The position numbers and the translations under genes were made by a program. Below are positions 1 through 9,524 of a stretch of DNA of 64,000 bases, piece after piece. The notes beneath the pieces were generated by a model, which was given only the letters and a program-made list of their open reading frames with translations, was not told the DNA's origin and searched no databases. This stretch comes from Aliiroseovarius sp. M344 (lineage in GTDB: Bacteria > Pseudomonadota > Alphaproteobacteria > Rhodobacterales > Rhodobacteraceae): the NCBI RefSeq assembly GCF_025140835.1, contig NZ_CP081153.1:2108001-2172000 (forward strand), written 5' to 3'. Position 1 is the stretch's first letter. Every line of letters starts with the position of its first letter.

Positions 1-140
1 AAGGCGGTGTGCGATGTTTCGCCTTCGGCCACGTTATAGCGGTGCAATCGCCCGTGGCGCAGCACGTCAAGGGCAGCCTCAATCCCGTCGTCCGGGATTG
101 GTTCCTGCTGGGTGAAATTGCCTGTGAATCGCTCGGTCAT
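1..140 (-). CDS. DegT/DnrJ/EryC1/StrS-type aminotransferase, N-terminal fragment
   Basis: Reading leftward from an ATG at 140, an open frame runs off the window edge. It encodes about 46 residues beginning MTERFTGNFTQQEPIP and continuing through ALDVLRHGRLHRYN. From memory this matches the N-terminus of PLP-dependent sugar aminotransferases of the DegT family that often follow gph in Rhodobacterales. The lysine that binds PLP would lie outside the window, so function rests on the N-terminus only. It follows gph by about 65 bp on the same strand and could be co-transcribed. Only the 5' end of the gene is present. Confidence 0.6.
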   Translation of the reverse strand, partial: MTERFTGNFTQQEPIPDDGIEAALDVLRHGRLHRYNVAEGETSHTA

Positions 141-205
141 GGCCTGACCCTGCGCGGGTCCGGGCGTGGCGTCAATGGGTGGCCGGTCTGGTTTGAGCGT
201 TCGGA

Positions 206-910
206 TCAGCCGATAAGGTCTGCGACCACTCGATCCAGATCATCGAAGTGATCCAGCATCGCCTCGGGCGCTAGACGGGACACGCCGGGCCCTTCCGGTC
301 CGAAGCCGACAAGAATGCAGGGCACCCCAGCCGCCCGTGCGGTCAGGCGATCGGTCTCCGTATCACCCACCAAAAGCGCATGCGCCGGATCCCCCCCCGC
401 CCCATGCGCCGCAGCAACAAACGGGGCCGGGTCCGGTTTACGGGTGGGCAACGTGTCCGCCCCGATCAACGAGGTAAAGCGATCCAGAATGCCCATCCGG
501 GTCAGCAACAACCGGGCAAGCCCTTCAGGTTTATTGGTGCATATCCCGACCGCATAACCGCCCGCATGTAGCCGTCCTACCGCTTCCATCGCACCCGGAT
601 ACAACTGCGTGTGCCGATCTATGTTGGCTTCATAGGCCTCCAGCAGGTTCGGAAACTCCCGATCAATCGCGGCCTCTTCCACGTCGCCACCATTCAAGCG
701 CGAAAAGCCCAGACGCAGCATCGCCCGACCACCATGAAAGGCCGTCAACTGGTCGTTGGCCGGGTCCAGCAGATCACCATGCCCCAGCGCCACGAAACAG
801 GCGTTCGCCGCGGCGATCAAATCCCCCGACGTATCGGCCAATGTGCCGTCCAGATCAAAGATAACCGTTCGTCGTCCTGCGCGCCGCCCCGGCGTTGCTG
901 TATCGCTCAT
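206..910 (-). CDS. gph: Phosphoglycolate phosphatase-like HAD hydrolase
   Basis: A 234-residue HAD-superfamily phosphatase. Motif I is FDLDGTLADT near residue 20, with the two catalytic aspartates. Motif II lies around ICTNKPEG and motifs III/IV around RKPDPAPF and LVGDTETD. The cap domain sits between motifs I and II, as in Gph, which dephosphorylates 2-phosphoglycolate. Substrate choice within this family cannot be read with certainty from sequence. The ATG at 910 is preferred over one at 940 because AAGGAA lies seven bases upstream of it. The gene is divergent from glmU, with about 130 bp of shared upstream DNA. Confidence 0.85.
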   Translation of the reverse strand: MSDTATPGRRAGRRTVIFDLDGTLADTSGDLIAAANACFVALGHGDLLDPANDQLTAFHGGRAMLRLGFSRLNGGDVEEAAIDREFPNLLEAYEANIDRHTQLYPGAMEAVGRLHAGGYAVGICTNKPEGLARLLLTRMGILDRFTSLIGADTLPTRKPDPAPFVAAAHGAGGDPAHALLVGDTETDRLTARAAGVPCILVGFGPEGPGVSRLAPEAMLDHFDDLDRVVADLIG

Positions 911-1039
911 CAGGTTCCTTGCTTTGGCAATATCACGCAAAGCCTGTAACCTCGCGTAAGGTTAATTGAACAGCTTTCACTTGCGAGCCGCGCCCCAAGG
1001 GGTAAAACGGACGAAAAGAAATTGGAAGAGCAGATAGAT

Positions 1040-2395
1040 ATGGCGACTGCCTTGATTGTCCTTGCCGCTGGCATGGGAACACGAATGAATTCAGACCTGC
1101 CGAAAGTGATGCACGAGATTGCAGGCGCGCCGCTATTTGCGCACGCGCTGGCCTCTGGCGCGGCCCTGTCGCCGGACCGGGCTGTTCTGGTAGTTGGGCA
1201 TGGGGCCGAGATGGTCGGGGCTACCGCGAAAGACATTGACCCCGACATCATAATTGCCGTGCAGGAAGAACAGCTTGGCACTGGCCATGCGGTCCTTCAG
1301 GCACGAGCGGCGCTGGAAGGTTTCGACGGTGACGCAATCGTCCTTTATGGCGACACACCCTTCATTCGCCCTGAAACACTGGAGGCGATGGCCCAAGCCC
1401 GCGCCGATGGGGCCGACGTTGTCGTGCTGGGCTTCGAAGCAGCCGATCCTGGCCGTTATGGCCGGTTGATCGTCAATGGCGGCACATTGGACCGGATCGT
1501 TGAGTTCAAGGACGCGTCGGATGAGGAACGTGCCGTAACACTTTGTAACAGCGGTGTTATTGCTGCAGACACCAACCTTCTGTTCGACCTTCTGGATGGG
1601 GTCGGAAACGACAATGCGGCAGGCGAATACTACCTGCCCGATATCGTGTCGGTTGCGCGCGCACGCGGTCTGACAGCGACTGTCGTGACCTGCGATGAGG
1701 CCGAAACGCTGGGCATCAATTCCCGCGCCGAACTGGCCGCAGCCGAGGGTGTGTTCCAGACCCGCGCGCGTGAAGCCGCGCTGGGAGATGGCGTGACCTT
1801 AATAGCGCGTGACACGGTCTTTTTCGCCCATGATACCGTCATCGGCCGCGATAGCGTGATCGAGCCCAACGTGATCTTCGGCCCCGGCGTCACCGTGGAA
1901 AGCAATGCCCGCATCCGGGCGTTTTCACACCTTGAAGGCTGCCACGTGTCGCGCGGTGCAGTGGTCGGCCCCTTTGCCCGCCTGCGCCCCGGTGCAGAAC
2001 TGGCCAACAACGCCAAGGTGGGCAACTTCGTCGAGATCAAGAACGCGCAGATCGAAGAAGGCGCGAAGGTCAATCACCTGAGCTATGTGGGCGATGCCCG
2101 CGTGGGCGAGCACGCCAATATCGGCGCTGGTACCATCACCTGCAATTATGATGGAGTCTCAAAGCATCATACAGACATTGGCGCACGGGCTTTCATCGGG
2201 TCAAACACCTGCCTTGTCGCGCCCGTCTCGGTCGGCGATGACGCCATGACGGCAACCGGCACCGTGGTCACGAAAAACGTAGCCGCCGGTGCGATGGCCG
2301 TTGGGCGCGCGAAGATGGAGGTCAAACCCGGCCTCGCCCTCAAATTGTTCGAAAAGTTAAAGGCCACAAAGGCCAGACGCCAGAAAGGATCCTGA
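1040..2395 (+). CDS. glmU: Bifunctional GlcNAc-1-P uridyltransferase / GlcN-1-P acetyltransferase
   Basis: GlmU acetylates glucosamine-1-phosphate and then transfers UMP to give UDP-GlcNAc for peptidoglycan and lipid A. The protein is 451 residues, close to the usual 456. The N-terminal pyrophosphorylase domain opens with VLAAGMGTRM and contains QLGTGHAV. The C-terminal half is a left-handed beta-helix of hexapeptide repeats (for example NVIFGPGV, GNFVEIKNA, NIGAGTITCNYDG). The ATG at 1040 is chosen because GGAAGAG lies nine bases upstream; an in-frame TTG at 1022 would add six residues. glmS starts two bases after the stop, so the two consecutive enzymes of the pathway form an operon. Confidence 0.97.
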   Translation: MATALIVLAAGMGTRMNSDLPKVMHEIAGAPLFAHALASGAALSPDRAVLVVGHGAEMVGATAKDIDPDIIIAVQEEQLGTGHAVLQARAALEGFDGDAIVLYGDTPFIRPETLEAMAQARADGADVVVLGFEAADPGRYGRLIVNGGTLDRIVEFKDASDEERAVTLCNSGVIAADTNLLFDLLDGVGNDNAAGEYYLPDIVSVARARGLTATVVTCDEAETLGINSRAELAAAEGVFQTRAREAALGDGVTLIARDTVFFAHDTVIGRDSVIEPNVIFGPGVTVESNARIRAFSHLEGCHVSRGAVVGPFARLRPGAELANNAKVGNFVEIKNAQIEEGAKVNHLSYVGDARVGEHANIGAGTITCNYDGVSKHHTDIGARAFIGSNTCLVAPVSVGDDAMTATGTVVTKNVAAGAMAVGRAKMEVKPGLALKLFEKLKATKARRQKGS

Positions 2396-2397
2396 AA

Positions 2398-4218
2398 ATG
2401 TGTGGTATTGTAGGGGTCTTGGGCAATCACGAAGCCGCGCCCATCTTGGTTGAGGCGTTAAAACGGCTCGAATACCGCGGCTATGACAGCGCTGGGATTG
2501 CCACCATCAACGAGGCCGGGGAACTGGACCGCCGTCGTGCGGTGGGCAAGTTGGTGAACCTGTCAGATACCCTGGTGCATGACCCGTTGGCGGGCAAATC
2601 CGGCATTGGACACACAAGGTGGGCCACCCATGGCGCGCCGACAACTGAAAACGCCCACCCGCACCGCGCCGGATCCGTCGCGGTCGTTCATAACGGCATC
2701 ATCGAGAACTTCCGCGAACTGCGTGAGAAGCTCGCTGCTGAAGGGCTGAAGTTCTCGACCGAGACAGACACCGAAACGGTTGCCCTGCTGGCCCAAAGCC
2801 ACATCGCAAAGGGCAAGAACCCGAAAGAGGCTGTCTCCGCCACATTGGATGAACTGGAAGGCGCGTTTGCCCTGTGTTTCCTGTTTGACGGCGAGAACGA
2901 CCTGATGATTGCCGCCCGCAAAGGCAGCCCCTTGGCAATCGGCCATGGCAACGGCGAAATGTTCGTGGGGTCAGACGCCATCGCCTTGGCACCGATGACC
3001 GACAAGATCACCTATCTGGAAGAAGGCGATTGGGCCGTCATCACCCGCGACGGGGCGCAGATTTTCGACGCTGACGGTCGCCTCGCCAACCGCCCGGTGA
3101 AACAGGTGCGTCTTGACGCAGCACGGATCGAAAAGGGTGGCTACAAGCACTACATGGCGAAGGAAATCGCCCAGCAGCCTTCTGTTGTTGGCGAAGTGCT
3201 GAAGGCTTATGTCAAAGGCGACCAGATTACCATGGATCTGGGTGGCGTCGACTTCGCCGATGTTGATCGACTGTCCATCGTGGCGTGTGGCACCGCCTAC
3301 TATGCCGGGCTGGTGGCAAAATACTGGTTCGAACACTACGCCCGCCTGCCCATCGATATCGATGTCGCGTCCGAATTCCGCTATCGTGAAGCGCCTTTTG
3401 CGCCCAAAACTCTGGGCGTCTTTGTCAGTCAGTCCGGCGAAACCGCGGACACGCTGGCTGCGCTTCGGTATTCTGCTGGCAAGGTCGACAAGATCGTCAG
3501 CCTGATCAACGTCCCGGAAAGCTCGATCGCGCGCGAAAGCGATGTGGCGGTCGAAATTTATGCAGGACCGGAAGTGTCTGTGGCATCGACCAAAGCGTTC
3601 ACCTGTCAGTTGACCTGCTTTGCCATCATGGCGCTGAAAGCCGCCCATGATCGCGGACATCTGGATGATGCGAGCTTGGCCAGCCACCTTGCCGATTTGC
3701 GTCAGCTTCCAGGACTGATGAGCCATGCACTGACCATCGACACAGCCACGAAAAAGATCGCCCACAAACTGGCCGAAGCGCGTGACGTGCTGTTTCTGGG
3801 GCGTGGGCAGATGTTTCCATTGGCCCTTGAAGGCGCACTCAAACTGAAAGAAATCAGCTATATACACGCCGAAGGTTACGCGTCAGGTGAATTGAAGCAT
3901 GGCCCTATTGCGCTGGTCGACAAAGTGACGCCGACCGTCGTTATGGCCCCCCATGACGGGTTGTTCGACAAGACCGTTTCCAACATGCAGGAAGTCATGG
4001 CGCGCGGTGGGCGCGTTGTGCTTGTCTCGGACGCACGCGCCGCGAAAGAGGCTGGAGACGGCGTCTGGCAATCGCTCGCCCTGCCCGAAGCGCCCGAACT
4101 GTTGCAGCCGATCCTATATGCGATCCCGGCTCAGTTGTTGGCTTATCACACGGCGATCGCCAAGGGCACCGACGTGGACCAGCCCCGCAACCTTGCGAAA
4201 TCGGTCACGGTCGAATGA
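2398..4218 (+). CDS. glmS: Glutamine-fructose-6-phosphate aminotransferase
   Basis: GlmS makes glucosamine-6-phosphate from fructose-6-phosphate and glutamine, the committed step of amino-sugar synthesis. The 606-residue length is standard. The N-terminal class II amidotransferase domain begins MCGIVGVLG, so Cys2 becomes the nucleophile after Met removal. Two SIS isomerase domains follow (VSQSGETADTLAALR near residue 345 and GRGQMFPLALEGALKLKE near 465). The C-terminus ends NLAKSVTVE, typical of the sugar-site closing tail. It lies directly behind glmU and overlaps the next gene by four bases (ATGA). Confidence 0.98.
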   Translation: MCGIVGVLGNHEAAPILVEALKRLEYRGYDSAGIATINEAGELDRRRAVGKLVNLSDTLVHDPLAGKSGIGHTRWATHGAPTTENAHPHRAGSVAVVHNGIIENFRELREKLAAEGLKFSTETDTETVALLAQSHIAKGKNPKEAVSATLDELEGAFALCFLFDGENDLMIAARKGSPLAIGHGNGEMFVGSDAIALAPMTDKITYLEEGDWAVITRDGAQIFDADGRLANRPVKQVRLDAARIEKGGYKHYMAKEIAQQPSVVGEVLKAYVKGDQITMDLGGVDFADVDRLSIVACGTAYYAGLVAKYWFEHYARLPIDIDVASEFRYREAPFAPKTLGVFVSQSGETADTLAALRYSAGKVDKIVSLINVPESSIARESDVAVEIYAGPEVSVASTKAFTCQLTCFAIMALKAAHDRGHLDDASLASHLADLRQLPGLMSHALTIDTATKKIAHKLAEARDVLFLGRGQMFPLALEGALKLKEISYIHAEGYASGELKHGPIALVDKVTPTVVMAPHDGLFDKTVSNMQEVMARGGRVVLVSDARAAKEAGDGVWQSLALPEAPELLQPILYAIPAQLLAYHTAIAKGTDVDQPRNLAKSVTVE

Positions 4219-4892
4219 CGCTGGACGACGCGCTGACCGCCCTGCGTGCGCAAGTCGAAGAGGGCCGAGCCGAAGGCATGGCCAGCTATCACAAGCAAAC
4301 GCGCGAGGTCATGGGCATTCCAAACCCAGCCCTGAACGATCTGACCAAATCTTGGCGGCAAAGCCTGTCGGTAGAAGACCGTGTCACATTGGCCGACCAG
4401 CTTTGGCAGACCGACATTTTCGAAGCCCGCATTGCGGCCGCCAAGCTGCTGACCCAAGCGCGATTGCGACCCGATGAAGCCGCCTGGACGCTGATCCAAA
4501 GCTGGGTGCCTGATTTCGACAGCTGGGCCATTGCCGATCATGCCTGTATGGCTGGGCAAAAACGACTGGTCGCCGAGCCTGCGCGCATCGACACGGTTGA
4601 GGGCTGGACAAAGTCCGACCACATGTGGACCCGGCGCGCGGCGCTGGTCATCACCTTGCCGTGGACCAAGCAGAACAACCCAAAGCCAGAAGAACTCGCG
4701 ATCCGCGACCGGGTGCTGGGCTGGGCCGCTGGCTATGTCGAGGACCAGGATTGGTTCATCCAGAAAGCCGTGGCCTGGTGGCTGCGCGACCTATCAAAAC
4801 ACGACCCCGACCGCACCCGCAGCTTTCTTGAGGGGCATGGCGACAAGTTGAAAGCTTTTGCGCGTAAAGAAGCAGGTAAATATCTGGCCTAA
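4215..4892 (+). CDS. DNA alkylation repair protein (AlkD-like HEAT repeats)
   Basis: A 225-residue all-alpha protein of the DNA alkylation repair family (PF08713, AlkC/AlkD type). These are HEAT-like glycosylases that remove N3- and N7-alkylpurines without base flipping. Recognisable stretches are GMASYHKQTREVMGIP near the N-terminus, FDSWAIADHAC, the Trp-rich WTRRAALV, and DWFIQKAVAWWLRDLSKHDP near residue 185, which carries the aromatic and acidic residues expected in this family. Translation is coupled to glmS through an ATGA overlap, although no metabolic link is evident. The 3' end overlaps the convergent small gene by four bases. Confidence 0.9.
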   Translation: MTLDDALTALRAQVEEGRAEGMASYHKQTREVMGIPNPALNDLTKSWRQSLSVEDRVTLADQLWQTDIFEARIAAAKLLTQARLRPDEAAWTLIQSWVPDFDSWAIADHACMAGQKRLVAEPARIDTVEGWTKSDHMWTRRAALVITLPWTKQNNPKPEELAIRDRVLGWAAGYVEDQDWFIQKAVAWWLRDLSKHDPDRTRSFLEGHGDKLKAFARKEAGKYLA

Positions 4893-5089
4893 CGCTTTGA
4901 TTTCACAACGAACGACAGCGCCAAACAGATCACCCCAAACACAAAAAGAAAAATTGAAAGCGGGACGTTAAAGCTTTCCTGCAACACACCGTTTTCATCC
5001 AAGCCGCCGTAGAAGATGCGCTCAGCCAGCCATGATGTGGCGGCGAAAACAAGCGAAACCGATCCAAGCGTGCGCAGTAGTTTTTTCAT
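4889..5089 (-). CDS. Small two-helix membrane protein, DUF3955-like
   Basis: A 66-residue protein with two predicted transmembrane helices: LGSVSLVFAATSWLAERIF near the N-terminus and IFLFVFGVICLALSFVV near the C-terminus. Between them lies DENGVLQESF, a motif I associate with the DUF3955 family. No biochemical role is known to me. The ATG at 5089 is supported by AAAGGA seven bases upstream; an upstream ATG at 5116 would add nine proline-rich residues and lacks a site. It follows the acyl-CoA synthetase by 34 bp on the same strand and may be co-transcribed. Confidence 0.7.
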   Translation of the reverse strand: MKKLLRTLGSVSLVFAATSWLAERIFYGGLDENGVLQESFNVPLSIFLFVFGVICLALSFVVKSKR

Positions 5090-5123
5090 GTCAGGATCCT
5101 TTGGGTGGGGGGGCATGCCTGGG

Positions 5124-6788
5124 TCAACTCCCGCTGGGTTTTCGCAACTCTCTGCGCATGATCTTGCCCGTCGCAGTCATTGGCAGCTCATCGACGAATT
5201 CAACCAGTCGCGGGGCGACATGGGGGCTGATCCGGTCGCGGACAAGTTGGATCAGATGATCAGCCAAGCCCGCTGTCTTTGCCCCCGCCCGCAACACCAC
5301 GACGGCCTTCACCGCCTCGGTCCGAAGGGGGTCTGGCACGCCGATGACGGCGGCCATCGCCACATCAGGATGAGTTTGTAGGCAGTTCTCAATCTCGGAC
5401 GGACCAATGCGATAGCCCGCTGAGGTGATGACATCGTCATCCCGGCTGGCGAAGGTGAAATACCCGTCTTTATCCCGTACGGCCAGATCGCCGGTGCGCA
5501 TCCAGTCGCCGTCAAACTTCGCCGCTGTCTTATCTTGCAGGTTCCAGTAGCGCAGGAACAGCACCGGATCGCCGGCGCGCACTGCGATCTCTCCCATTTC
5601 GCCGGGGGCACAAGGTTTCCCTTTCGGGTCAATCACTGCAACATCGTGGCCGGGGATGGGTTGCCCCATACTGCCGGGTTTGACCTGCATCGCACCGGCC
5701 ACGGAAGACAGAACCAAATTGCATTCGGTCTGCCCGTAAAACTCGTTCACATTGACGCCCAGCACGTCGCGCGCCCAGTCCAGCAACCCGGCCCCAAGGC
5801 TTTCGCCGCCTGACCCAATGGAGCGGATATCGACATCCGCTTGGGGTGCACCGGACTGGCGTAGCAGCTTCAAGGCGGTGGGCGGCATGAAGAGATTGCG
5901 AATGTTCTGGTTTGCAATCAGGCGGTAAGCCGCGTCGGCCTGAAACTTTCGCATCCGGTGACTGACGATCGGTACGCCAAAGAAAAGAAAGGGAAGTGCC
6001 AGATCCATCAACCCGCCGATCCACGCCCAATCAGCTGGCGTCCAGCCCTTGTCACCAGCTTGCGGGAAATCCTCGTTGTAGGTTTCCACACAGGGCAGAT
6101 GGCCCAAAAGAAATCGGTGCGCATGCAGCACCCCCTTGGGTGGGCCCGTGGTGCCCGAAGTATAGATCATCACCGCCGGGTCTTCGGCAAGTGTTGCCTC
6201 GGCAGTGGCCAAAGGTTGCGCCGCGTTTACTTCGGCCCAGAAATCTAAGCTGGTTGAGGTCGGATTGACCGAAAACACCTCGGTCAGTTCCGGAAGGTCC
6301 GTGCGGATTTCGTCAAGTTTTGGTAGGCTTTGCGCGTCAGTGACCACGATCCGCGCCCCGCTGTCAGACAGGCGATAGGCAAGCGCATCGGCACCAAACA
6401 AGGTGAACAAGGGCAGGACAACGGCCCCTAGTTTATAGGCCGCAAAATGGGTGATCAGCACCTCTGGCCCCTGCCCCAGCAAAATCGCGATCCGGTCACC
6501 CTTACCCAATCCGCGGCTGCGCAAGACCGTTGCCAACCGGTCAGATGCAGCCTTTAACTCTTCAAAGGTCCAGTCTGTGGCCGCTCCATCCTGCGCAACA
6601 TGGGTCAGCGCCACGCGACTGCCATCACGTGCCGCCCAACTGTCGCAGCACCGTTCGGCAATGTTGAATTGGGTCGGAATGTCCCACGCGAATTCATCGC
6701 GCATCACCTGCCACTGATCCCAACGCGCAATCAGCTTGCGCGCGCGGCCATGTGCCAGCCAGTCCGCGTCAGACAGACGTGAGATCAC
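5124..6788 (-). CDS. AMP-dependent acyl-CoA synthetase
   Basis: A 554-residue ANL-superfamily adenylate-forming enzyme that should activate a carboxylic acid to its CoA thioester through an acyl-adenylate. The phosphate-binding loop YTSGTTGPPKGV is near residue 210. The motif GQTECNLV near 350 and the hinge RTGDLAVRDKDGYFTFASRDDDVI near 435 are intact, and the C-terminal catalytic lysine lies in TATGKIMRREL. The overall pattern resembles medium-chain or benzoate/acetate-type ligases; the acid cannot be predicted. It overlaps the upstream lipoprotein gene by four bases, so the two appear translationally coupled. Confidence 0.9.
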   Translation of the reverse strand: MISRLSDADWLAHGRARKLIARWDQWQVMRDEFAWDIPTQFNIAERCCDSWAARDGSRVALTHVAQDGAATDWTFEELKAASDRLATVLRSRGLGKGDRIAILLGQGPEVLITHFAAYKLGAVVLPLFTLFGADALAYRLSDSGARIVVTDAQSLPKLDEIRTDLPELTEVFSVNPTSTSLDFWAEVNAAQPLATAEATLAEDPAVMIYTSGTTGPPKGVLHAHRFLLGHLPCVETYNEDFPQAGDKGWTPADWAWIGGLMDLALPFLFFGVPIVSHRMRKFQADAAYRLIANQNIRNLFMPPTALKLLRQSGAPQADVDIRSIGSGGESLGAGLLDWARDVLGVNVNEFYGQTECNLVLSSVAGAMQVKPGSMGQPIPGHDVAVIDPKGKPCAPGEMGEIAVRAGDPVLFLRYWNLQDKTAAKFDGDWMRTGDLAVRDKDGYFTFASRDDDVITSAGYRIGPSEIENCLQTHPDVAMAAVIGVPDPLRTEAVKAVVVLRAGAKTAGLADHLIQLVRDRISPHVAPRLVEFVDELPMTATGKIMRRELRKPSGS

Positions 6789-7252
6789 GACCCAAAGACG
6801 ACCAGTTCATGCAAGCCCGAGATGTCGAGGTCCAACAGCTGGAGCGTCGACAATGACACCCGGCTTCCGCCACTTGAAATGGGGCGAAGAGTGACCTTGA
6901 CCGTGCGGCCAGTTGACTTGGACTGAACACGCCCCTGTGTCTCGGACGAAACCAGTGGGGTTTCGAGCCAAAAACCCGGCGCGGTCGGATCGCCAAGGCT
7001 GGCCACCGTGACGCCAAGCGACCCAGCGGCGGCGACAGGCGGCGTGGTTGCGGCCGCCATGCGGTCTTCTTCCGTCGCTGTATCGAACTCGTCCACAGTG
7101 ATCGCGTCACTGGGCGGCGCAGGCGGCAGATCACCGCCATAGGTGGGTTGGTTCTGCAAATGCGGGGGGCGCGGCATTATATTGTTCATATCCAGGCCGG
7201 AACACCCAGCCAGGGTCAGGACAAATGCGGGCATCAGAATTACATGTTTCAT
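6785..7252 (-). CDS. Roseobacter-type lipoprotein of unknown function
   Basis: A 155-residue predicted lipoprotein. The start MKHVILMPAFVLTLAGCSG gives a signal peptide with lipobox LAGC. A low-complexity, Pro- and Ala-rich middle and a conserved-looking C-terminal beta-rich region follow (PGFWLETPLVSSETQGRV, VKVTLRPI). Homologues in Rhodobacterales sometimes carry the name D-galactarate dehydratase, but nothing here resembles that enzyme, which is much larger. The ATG at 7252 is chosen because it creates the signal peptide; an ATG at 7333 would bury it. It is divergent from moaA and overlaps the acyl-CoA synthetase. Confidence 0.75.
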   Translation of the reverse strand: MKHVILMPAFVLTLAGCSGLDMNNIMPRPPHLQNQPTYGGDLPPAPPSDAITVDEFDTATEEDRMAAATTPPVAAAGSLGVTVASLGDPTAPGFWLETPLVSSETQGRVQSKSTGRTVKVTLRPISSGGSRVSLSTLQLLDLDISGLHELVVFGS

Positions 7253-7346
7253 AACCGCAGCGTGGCGCAATTCGTCGGCTCTTTCAACGCCAGATTTTAC
7301 CGCTCTGTGACTTGCGCGTTTGCCCGCCCGCACTTAGGTTCGATCC

Positions 7347-8354
7347 ATGGAAAAACCTCAGCTTGTCGACCCGTTTATGCGCGCAGTCACCTATTTGCGC
7401 TTGTCCGTCACGGACCGCTGCGATTTTCGCTGCACCTACTGCATGTCGGAAAACATGACTTTCCTGCCAAAGAAAGACCTACTGACCCTTGAGGAACTGG
7501 ACCGAATCTGCACCGCCTTTATCGGCCTTGGGGTGCGCAAACTGCGCATTACCGGCGGCGAACCGTTGGTGCGCAAGGGAATCATCGGCTTTTTTGAGGG
7601 TATGGGGCGTCATCTGGACAGCGGCGCGCTGGATGAGCTGACATTGACCACAAATGGATCGCAGCTGCATCGCTTTGCGAAGGATCTGTATGCGGCGGGC
7701 GTGCGGCGGGTGAATATCTCACTTGATACGCTGGACGAAGAGAAATTTGCCCACATCACCCGTTGGGGGCGGTTGCCGCAAGTCATGCGCGGCATCGATG
7801 CGGCCCTTGATGCGCGGTTGAAGGTGAAGATCAACGCCGTCGCGCTGAAGGGCTTCAACGATAGCGAGCTTTTCTCGCTGGTCGATTGGTGCGCACAAAA
7901 AGGGCTGGATCTGACATTTATCGAGGTTATGCCGATGGGCGATATGGGGGAAGAAAACCGGATCGACCAATACTGGCCGCTGTCAGACCTGCGCGCCCAG
8001 CTGGCCGAACGCCTGACGTTGACCGATCTGGACGAGAGCACGGGCGGCCCGGCCCGCTATATGCGGGTCGAAGAAACCGGCCAGAAAATCGGCCTGATCA
8101 CGCCGCTGACTCACAATTTCTGCGAAAGCTGCAACCGCGTACGGATGAGCTGCACCGGCCAGTTCTACACCTGTTTGGGCCATGACGGCATGTCAGACCT
8201 GCGCGCGCCGCTGCGGGCATCGGAAAGTGATGCGGTGTTGATCGACGCCATACATGCCGCAATAGGGCGTAAACCCAAAGGGCACGATTTCGACTATTCC
8301 CGGCAGAGTGTGCAGGGTCAGACGATCCGCCACATGAACCACACCGGCGGCTGA
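7347..8354 (+). CDS. moaA: GTP 3',8-cyclase, molybdenum cofactor biosynthesis
   Basis: MoaA is a radical SAM enzyme that begins molybdopterin synthesis from GTP together with MoaC. The 335-residue protein has the SAM cluster motif at Cys25, Cys29 and Cys32 (CDFRCTYC). The second cluster is held by the C-terminal cysteines in [13 protein letters not shown] and YTCLGHD. The protein ends in Gly-Gly, the conserved tail that reaches the active site in MoaA. GEPLVR in the first third is the glycine-rich SAM-binding stretch. No other moa gene lies in the window. Confidence 0.97.
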   Translation: MEKPQLVDPFMRAVTYLRLSVTDRCDFRCTYCMSENMTFLPKKDLLTLEELDRICTAFIGLGVRKLRITGGEPLVRKGIIGFFEGMGRHLDSGALDELTLTTNGSQLHRFAKDLYAAGVRRVNISLDTLDEEKFAHITRWGRLPQVMRGIDAALDARLKVKINAVALKGFNDSELFSLVDWCAQKGLDLTFIEVMPMGDMGEENRIDQYWPLSDLRAQLAERLTLTDLDESTGGPARYMRVEETGQKIGLITPLTHNFCESCNRVRMSCTGQFYTCLGHDGMSDLRAPLRASESDAVLIDAIHAAIGRKPKGHDFDYSRQSVQGQTIRHMNHTGG

Positions 8355-8360
8355 TCCCTT

Positions 8361-9524
8361 TTACGACGCGGGCATTCGCTTCTCGACGACCTCGACCCAC
8401 CATGAACAGCCCTGCGGGATGATCTCGTCGTTGAAGTTGTATTCAGGGTGGTGAACCATCGCGGTGTCACCATTGCCGACCAGAATATAAGCGCCGGGAC
8501 GCTCTTCCAGCATATAGGCGAAATCCTCACCGCCCATGATCAAAGGGGCCTCCCCGCAGGTACCCGACACGGTCTGCGCCGCGTGGGCCGCATGTTCGGT
8601 TTCCGCTGCATGGTTGACCATGACCGGATAGTTGCGTTCGTAGCGGACGGTGGCCGTCCCGCCAAAAGTATCTGCAATGCCATTGCAGATCGCGTGCACA
8701 CGCGCCTCGGCCAGATCGCGCATCTCAGTCGACAGTGTACGGACCGTTCCGCCAAGTTGAACACTCTGCGGTATCACGTTGAAAGCATTGGAACTTGTCT
8801 TAAACGACGTGATCGAGACAACCACCTGCAATGTGGGGTCGACATTGCGCGAAACGATCGTTTGCAGGGCTTGCACGGCTTGCGACGCCATCACCACCGG
8901 GTCCACCGTGTCATGCGGTTTAGCTGCGTGCCCACCGCGGCCTTCAAACTGAATGTCCAGCAGATCGGTGGCCGCAAAAAACGGGCCCGGACGGATCGCA
9001 AACGTGCCCGCATCATGGCCCGGCCAATTGTGCATGCCGTAAACTTCCTGAATACCGAACCGCTCCATCAGACCGTCTTCGCACATCACGCGCGCCCCGC
9101 CGCCGCCCTCTTCGGCGGGTTGGAAGATCACAATGCAGGTGCCGTCGAAATTCCGGGTTTCCGCCAGATATTGTGCGGCGCCCAAAAGCATCGCCGTGTG
9201 CCCGTCATGCCCGCAAGCATGCATCTTGCCCGGTTGGGTCGAGGCATAATCCAGCCCCGTCGCCTCGTCGATTGGCAGCGCATCCATATCGGCACGCAAC
9301 CCCACAACCTTGCCCGCGTTGTCGGACCGGCCTTTGATGACACCAACGACCCCGGTGCGGCCGATGCCTTCAACCACCTCATCACAGCCAAAACCGCGCA
9401 ATTTCTCGGCCACGATACCGGCGGTGCGATGCGTGTCGAACATTAGTTCAGGGTGGGCGTGGAAATCACGTCGCCACGCTGTAATCTCGTCTTTCAACTC
9501 GTGAAATCGGTTCTTGATTGGCAC
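8361..9524 (-). CDS. M20 family amidohydrolase (hippurate hydrolase-like)
   Basis: A 387-residue zinc peptidase of the M20D/aminoacylase group that cleaves N-acyl amino acids or similar amides. Seen are RRDFHAHPEL, LRADMDALPI, the metal-binding CGHDGHTAMLLGAA, the catalytic FQPAEEGGGGA, HNWPG, and the dimerisation-domain stretch GRGGHAAKPHDTVDP. The C-terminal metal ligand is in MGGEDFAYML. The gene is convergent with moaA, with only six bases between the stops, and divergent from a peptide-type ABC importer. This suggests use of imported peptides or acylated amino acids. Confidence 0.9.
   Translation of the reverse strand: MPIKNRFHELKDEITAWRRDFHAHPELMFDTHRTAGIVAEKLRGFGCDEVVEGIGRTGVVGVIKGRSDNAGKVVGLRADMDALPIDEATGLDYASTQPGKMHACGHDGHTAMLLGAAQYLAETRNFDGTCIVIFQPAEEGGGGARVMCEDGLMERFGIQEVYGMHNWPGHDAGTFAIRPGPFFAATDLLDIQFEGRGGHAAKPHDTVDPVVMASQAVQALQTIVSRNVDPTLQVVVSITSFKTSSNAFNVIPQSVQLGGTVRTLSTEMRDLAEARVHAICNGIADTFGGTATVRYERNYPVMVNHAAETEHAAHAAQTVSGTCGEAPLIMGGEDFAYMLEERPGAYILVGNGDTAMVHHPEYNFNDEIIPQGCSWWVEVVEKRMPAS

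Noticed and set aside
2971..3867. Long antisense open frame inside glmS
   Set aside because: It lies wholly opposite a well-conserved enzyme gene and shows no protein family features.
6785..7252. D-galactarate dehydratase naming for the lipoprotein
   Set aside because: The protein is far too short, carries a lipobox, and lacks any dehydratase motif; the name appears to be a propagated misannotation.
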